Shown here in pieces: positions 60,441-64,000 of a stretch of 64,000 bases of DNA (its first letter is position 1; the number at the start of each line of letters is the position of its first letter). The notes beneath the pieces are model-generated. The model did not search any database, was not told the origin of the DNA, and was given only the letters and a program-made list of their open reading frames with translations. The stretch is from the NCBI GenBank assembly GCA_036346275.1, contig CM070711.1, forward strand, positions 61,915,078 through 61,979,077. The letters are read 5' to 3'. The translations under genes and the position numbers were made by a program. This DNA comes from Otatea glauca (taxonomy: Eukaryota; Streptophyta; Magnoliopsida; Poales; Poaceae).

Positions 60441-61185
60441 ACTATGCAAGACATAAGAACACGAAAGGCATATGAACACAATGTAGGAAGACCAAAACCT
60501 CACCATGGGAAGAACCAATGTCAAGTGTTGTTGTAGGCGTTTAGAATGCATCTCACACTAGCCCTATAGATGACTACCACCGTAGAAGTGACCACCGCTA
60601 GTGAAGCTACCACAACCAGAGACCTCGCCAATAAAGACAACCTCACAGTTGGAGAAGTAAGAGGCAATCCCTCAAGTCCTTCCGCAGTGGGATGGGCTAA
60701 ATGTTGTGAATTTTGCGGCGAGGAACTATCTATGTCGACTGGCAATAGGGACGAGCTCGCGACGAGGAGGTGGCGACGGGGATCCAGAGAAGGAGCTAGT
60801 GGGGAGAGGAGCTCGTGACGGCAGTGGCAGAGTGGCGACAGAGGCGAAGCGGCCGTGAAGGCAGAGTGGCGACGTTAGCACTCCATGCATCTCGCGTGTA
60901 GAGGAAGGGGTTGGGCTGACCCTAGGGTTGATCCTGGCCCCTATAAAACTTCTTGATTTGGGGGTCTCGTGACAGCAATGGCAAAGTGGCGGCAGAGGCG
61001 ATGGAGGTGGAGTGGCGACGTTAGCGCTCCATGCATCTCGCGTGTAGAGGAAGGGGTTGGGCCGACCCTAGGGTTGATCCTCGCCCCTATAAAACCTGAT
61101 TTTGGGGTCAGCCCATTACCCTTTGGTGCAAGAATTTGGAACAGGCCATGTGGGCCAACGAACTGAATCAGACCCCTTGCATCCC
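60441..61185. repeat. 146-bp tandem duplication with a TATA-like box in each copy
   Basis: Within this gene-free stretch, 60810-61100 holds two copies of a 146-bp unit. The copies share gagtggcgacgttagc, ctccatgcatctcgcgtgta, gaggaaggggttggg, accctagggttgatcct and cccctataaaac. The ccatgcat word recurs at 60883 and 61029. Short ORFs over it are Arg/Trp-rich and do not look like real proteins. Confidence 0.82.
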
Positions 61186-61265
61186 GAATTTTTTTTCTTT
61201 AATATTTCTTTTTAATCTTTTTTTCAAAACTAGGCGTCGGGGTGAAAAAATTTCACTTTTGGGCC

Positions 61266-61350
61266 CTGTCGCTAACTAGCATCAAGCAGTGTGTCATTAA
61301 ACGGCCATTTACGATTGCAGATCCTGTCACCCAAGTATGGGGCGACAGGA
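61266..61350. repeat. CTGTCGCC-type module in the second element
   Basis: The plus strand reads ccctgtcgctaactagc, then gatcctgtcacccaagtatg, then gggcgacaggac. The tail is a clear imperfect stem of cctgtcaccc and ggggcgacagg. Confidence 0.75.
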
Positions 61351-61399
61351 CTGAATTTTTTTTTTGTAATTTTAATTCCTAAATTCATTTCCGAGAATA

Positions 61400-62467
61400 A
61401 TCAATAGGAGAAAAATAACGAAAATGGTCATAGTTCTGATATACTTTAATATTTTATATCTTTAAACATTTAATACCTCTTAGTATTGATTAGAAATAAA
61501 TTTTAACGAAAATACCGATCTTTAAGTACGTGATACCTCTTAGTATTGATTTACTGTAATTTTTTGTATGTATTGGGCAAAATATACCATAAGTTGGAAG
61601 CACTAATCTTTTAATTATTGATACCTCTTAGTATCGATTTACTGACATATGTTATATTTAATTGACTCGAAGTCGTATCTTTCGCAGGAAGTCAGAAACG
61701 AGCCTTTATCTAAATCGATCCAGCGCATCACTGCATGGCCTTGACTACATCCAACGTGCGCCGCGCAATGATCCCACGCGCATGGTATATTAAGGCTATT
61801 AAAATCTCGAGAACCACCGTTAAATGTCGTCGCATTACTAGGAAGGTCCAACTAGAACAAGATAAATTTTAAAATATTAATTAATATATAAGCATTTGCA
61901 TTACGTTGTGAAAAGTACGATGTGTCGTGCAAATTTAAATTGTATAAATCAATTTTACTTAAAGACCACTTAGTGTATTATGAACAAACTGTACGAACCA
62001 TGGCTCGAAAAATCCAGAAATAAATATGTCTTGTTCGTAGGGTGTTAGGTGTCCCATTTTTTCAAAAAAAATAAGAATGAACTCAGTTGAATAAACCAAA
62101 TGATTGTAAGTAGCCTCACTTGCATGACACACTGAAGCCTTTTCAGCAGCCCGCGAAATATCATATTCATATGTAATTTGCAGGGAGAACGGCCCAGGTT
62201 TGCTCTTCGATATATGCAGTACCATATGGCGGGAAAATATTTTGTTTACACCTTGCTTTGCATATTAATCCTGCCAGTGCAATAACCCAAAGTATTATGG
62301 TCGAGACAATAATGAAACGCTTAAGCCTTTTCGGCAGCACGCGAAATATCATAACGAAGGTCGAGTCGTAGGTTACTGCAGAAAATAAGGTAGGCCACAC
62401 TCTTTATTACGGCTTAAAACTGAAAGGAGTACCACGAGCAAGGAAAATAATAGTTAAAACTAGACGT
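61400..62467. other. AT-rich gap with three copies of a 22-bp motif
   Basis: The motif gatacctcttagtattgatt recurs at about 61470, 61527 and 61619. No supported ORF is present. The rest up to the cargo ORF shows nothing recognisable. Confidence 0.5.
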
Positions 62468-63036
62468 CTACTGAGTGCTTCGAGGCCACTTCCCATTCGC
62501 CCATGCCTCCGGTGGGGCATCTCTGGCACGCCGCGCCCTCTCTCGTTTCCTCTCTCTGTCGGCCTCCTTATCCTCCGCTTCCTTCCTACGTGCCCCCTCG
62601 CGTGCGGCATCGCGCTGCTCTTGAAGCTACCGTGTGAACTCGTCTTGCCGGTTGGCTTGGTCAAGAAGCCGTTGGTCGTCGGGGTTGATCTCCGTATCAA
62701 ACCAGTGCTCAAATTCACACAGTGGCCGAGGTGACTGCATGAAACGTAAATTAGCAAAGTTTCATTCAAAAATATTACGTAACCCGTACGATTGTTACCA
62801 TCTGGCGATCCTTCAGGCTCTTCTCCGGCGGATCGAAGGCGTAGTTGCGGGACTTCCAATACCTCCTCTTCCAAGTTGGAATTTCCCAAGAGCGAACAAG
62901 CCTGCAAGGATCTTCGCACATACACATGGGTGCTCTGACTCCACGAGGTAGGAAGAGATCTTGATGCGCTAAATTGCGCGGCATGCACTTGCTTCTTCCT
63001 TTGCTTTCCCTTTCCTTTGCACTTGCGCCTCGGCAT
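62468..63036 (-). pseudogene. Cargo ORF of grass MULE type (KCKGKGKQRKKQ protein), disrupted
   Basis: Exon 1 is 63036-62800, donor ATG|gtaaca; exon 2 is 62734-62468, acceptor catgcag. It starts MPRRKCKGKGKQRKKQ, a basic N-terminus. After a frameshift near 62950 it reads LFLPRGVRAPMCMCEDPCRL and WKRRYWKSRNYAFDPP, a Cys-poor finger-like segment. Exon 2 reads PLCEFEHWFDTEINPDDQRL, then an Arg/Glu/Ala-rich helix and a KWPRST-type tail. A TAG near 62632 breaks exon 2. I recall similar proteins as very common in grass genomes next to TEs, but I cannot name a function. The basic N-terminus and charged coil suggest nucleic-acid or protein binding. Confidence 0.72.
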
Positions 63037-63144
63037 TTTCGATTGATCCTGAATTTTTTTCTCCCTCCTTCCCTCCTCTCTTCTATTCTTTCTTCCTCTC
63101 TTGCTGCCGTCTTTGCGAGACCGCGAGTGAGAACGAATGTTATA

Positions 63145-63215
63145 AAGGGCAGATATCGCCAGGGTATGGAGCGATCGCCTCATATTAGGGTGATCGCCCC
63201 AACTAGAGGCGATAG
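63145..63215. repeat. GATCGCC module upstream of the cargo ORF
   Basis: The plus strand reads gatatcgccagggtatggag, then cgatcgcctcatattagggt, then gatcgccccaactagaggcg. It lies about 110 bp upstream of the cargo ORF start, between it and the PMD gene. It is the same word type as the 40502 module. Confidence 0.7.
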
Positions 63216-63397
63216 GTGCACCGAGGCGTTGGTGTGTTGTCACGTCGTGTGGCATAGGCAAAGCAATCTCCGCACAATTAATAAAACATATATGGATTTG
63301 CACAATTTAAAGTGATAAGGCACTCATGTTACTAACTCAGACAGTTATACAATATGCTGCTGAACGTAAAGGCATTACAAAAAATACGTCTGTACAA

Positions 63398-64000
63398 CTA
63401 GTCAATCACGCCACGCTTCTGATCCGCCCGTGGGTGCGTGAGTTGCGACGGCGACGACGTCCCTCCTAGGCCGACCTGCGGCGCGGTAGAGTAGTGTGGC
63501 GGCGACCGGGCGTGTCTGTGGTGGCGCTCGAGAGCGAGAGGCGAGGTAGTCGGTCGACAGTACTCCTCGGTCGAACTCGGCGTCCGCGGTCGTCGAAACC
63601 ACCAGTCTCTGGGGCGCGAGGCGACGAGGAGCCTCCTCATTACTGTCCCCACTTCTGCTGCGTGGGAGCGTAACGAGGAACTAGCGCGGTAGGGCAAGAC
63701 GAGGAAGGAGCCTCCTCATCCCACTGTCCCCACTGCAGCTGCGTGGGAGCGTAACGAGGCACCGGCGGGGTAGGGCGAGTCTTTGGGCAGCGGGGCGTGG
63801 CCGCCACCCCGCTGAGGGCGGTAGGGCTGCCGGGGTGCCGCTGCACCTCGGCGAACCGCGCGGACAACTTCGCGTGCCACGTGACGGAGGCGTCGTGTGG
63901 CACAACTGCCGGACCCACATAGGGGAGGCCTAGGAGGTACGACACGTCCTGCAGCGTCGGAGCCATCTCTCCGCACGGAAAGTGGAACGTGTGCGTCTCC
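63398..64000 (-). pseudogene. Second PMD gene fragment (runs off the right edge)
   Basis: The minus strand enters the window inside the PMD N-terminal motif (ETHTFHFPCGEMAPTLQDVS, then YLLGLPYVGPAVVPHDASV), corresponding to HTFHLPVGDMAITLEDVSYL in the first copy. After AEVQRHPG the frame departs from PMD. It enters a Pro-rich stretch with a roughly 70-bp direct duplication (PRYAPTQLQWGQ and PRYAPTQQKWGQ), ending near 63640. Sequence to 63398 is GC-rich with no clear frame. It is probably a truncated or rearranged copy. Confidence 0.75.

Larger units (their letters stand above)
61186..64000 (-). mobile_element. Second PMD-bearing MULE-like element (continues past the right edge)
   Basis: The left end (gaattttttttctttaatat at 61186) resembles the ends at 40419 and 42418. 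CTGTCGCC-type modules follow at 61266-61350. On the minus strand lie a Lys/Gly-rich cargo ORF (63036-62468), another GATCGCC module (63145-63215) and the start of a PMD gene running off the window. The order (end, module, cargo ORF, PMD) parallels the MULE at 42418, but the cargo ORF is unrelated in sequence. No transposase is visible here. It may lie beyond the edge. Confidence 0.55.

Noticed and set aside
60570..61166. Arg/Trp-rich plus-strand ORFs over the 146-bp duplication
   Set aside because: The two copies are read in different frames, so the proteins are a by-product of the DNA repeat.

Overview
This window is nuclear DNA from a flowering plant. It is almost certainly a grass (Poaceae), because the coding GC content is strongly bimodal, the SINE looks Au-like, the Ty1-copia elements are SIRE/Maximus-like, and there are hAT and Mutator elements with plant mobile domain (PMD) genes. 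I cannot name the species. The layout is typical of gene-poor grass chromatin: two host gene loci and one host pseudogene sit in layers of nested transposable elements (TEs).

Left edge (1-3263): the 3' part of a non-RD LRR receptor-like kinase, then unassigned sequence. 3264-21365: a nest of SIRE-like copia elements. An older minus-strand element has lost nearly all of its coding region. Its 3' LTR is split by a nearly complete plus-strand element (4933-16743, both LTRs, gag-pol decayed). Next to it lies a solo LTR (19545-21365). 22186-26841: a frame-shifted N-terminal LRR-kinase pseudogene cut by a minus-strand copia element. That element carries a Tourist-like MITE in its LTR and a CTCGAG-rich insertion in its reverse transcriptase.

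29658-35464: the best intact gene, a five-exon minus-strand gene whose exons join in frame to 463 codons. I do not know its function. Its 3.2-kb third intron holds a hAT MITE, and a SINE lies just past the stop codon. A 3.16-kb hAT transposon (35569-38731, 8-bp target duplication) has landed 104 bp upstream of its start codon.

40419-41077 is an almost loop-free foldback element with a 10-bp Mutator-type target duplication. 42418-52135 is a composite Mutator-like element (MULE). On the minus strand it carries a transposase, a seven-exon PMD gene and a third two-exon ORF that I do not recognise, and CTGTCGCC-rich modules lie near both ends. 52136-55169 is a truncated copia element with one LTR. 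55170-60440 is a decayed LINE. 61186-64000 is the start of a second PMD-bearing element, with a different cargo ORF and the same CTGTCGCC modules. These related elements (the foldback, the MULE with PMD and cargo, and the second PMD element) share ends and modules. They are the most interesting part of the window.

The TE ORFs are broken by frameshifts and by TGG-to-TGA type changes. None can make a full protein as it stands.
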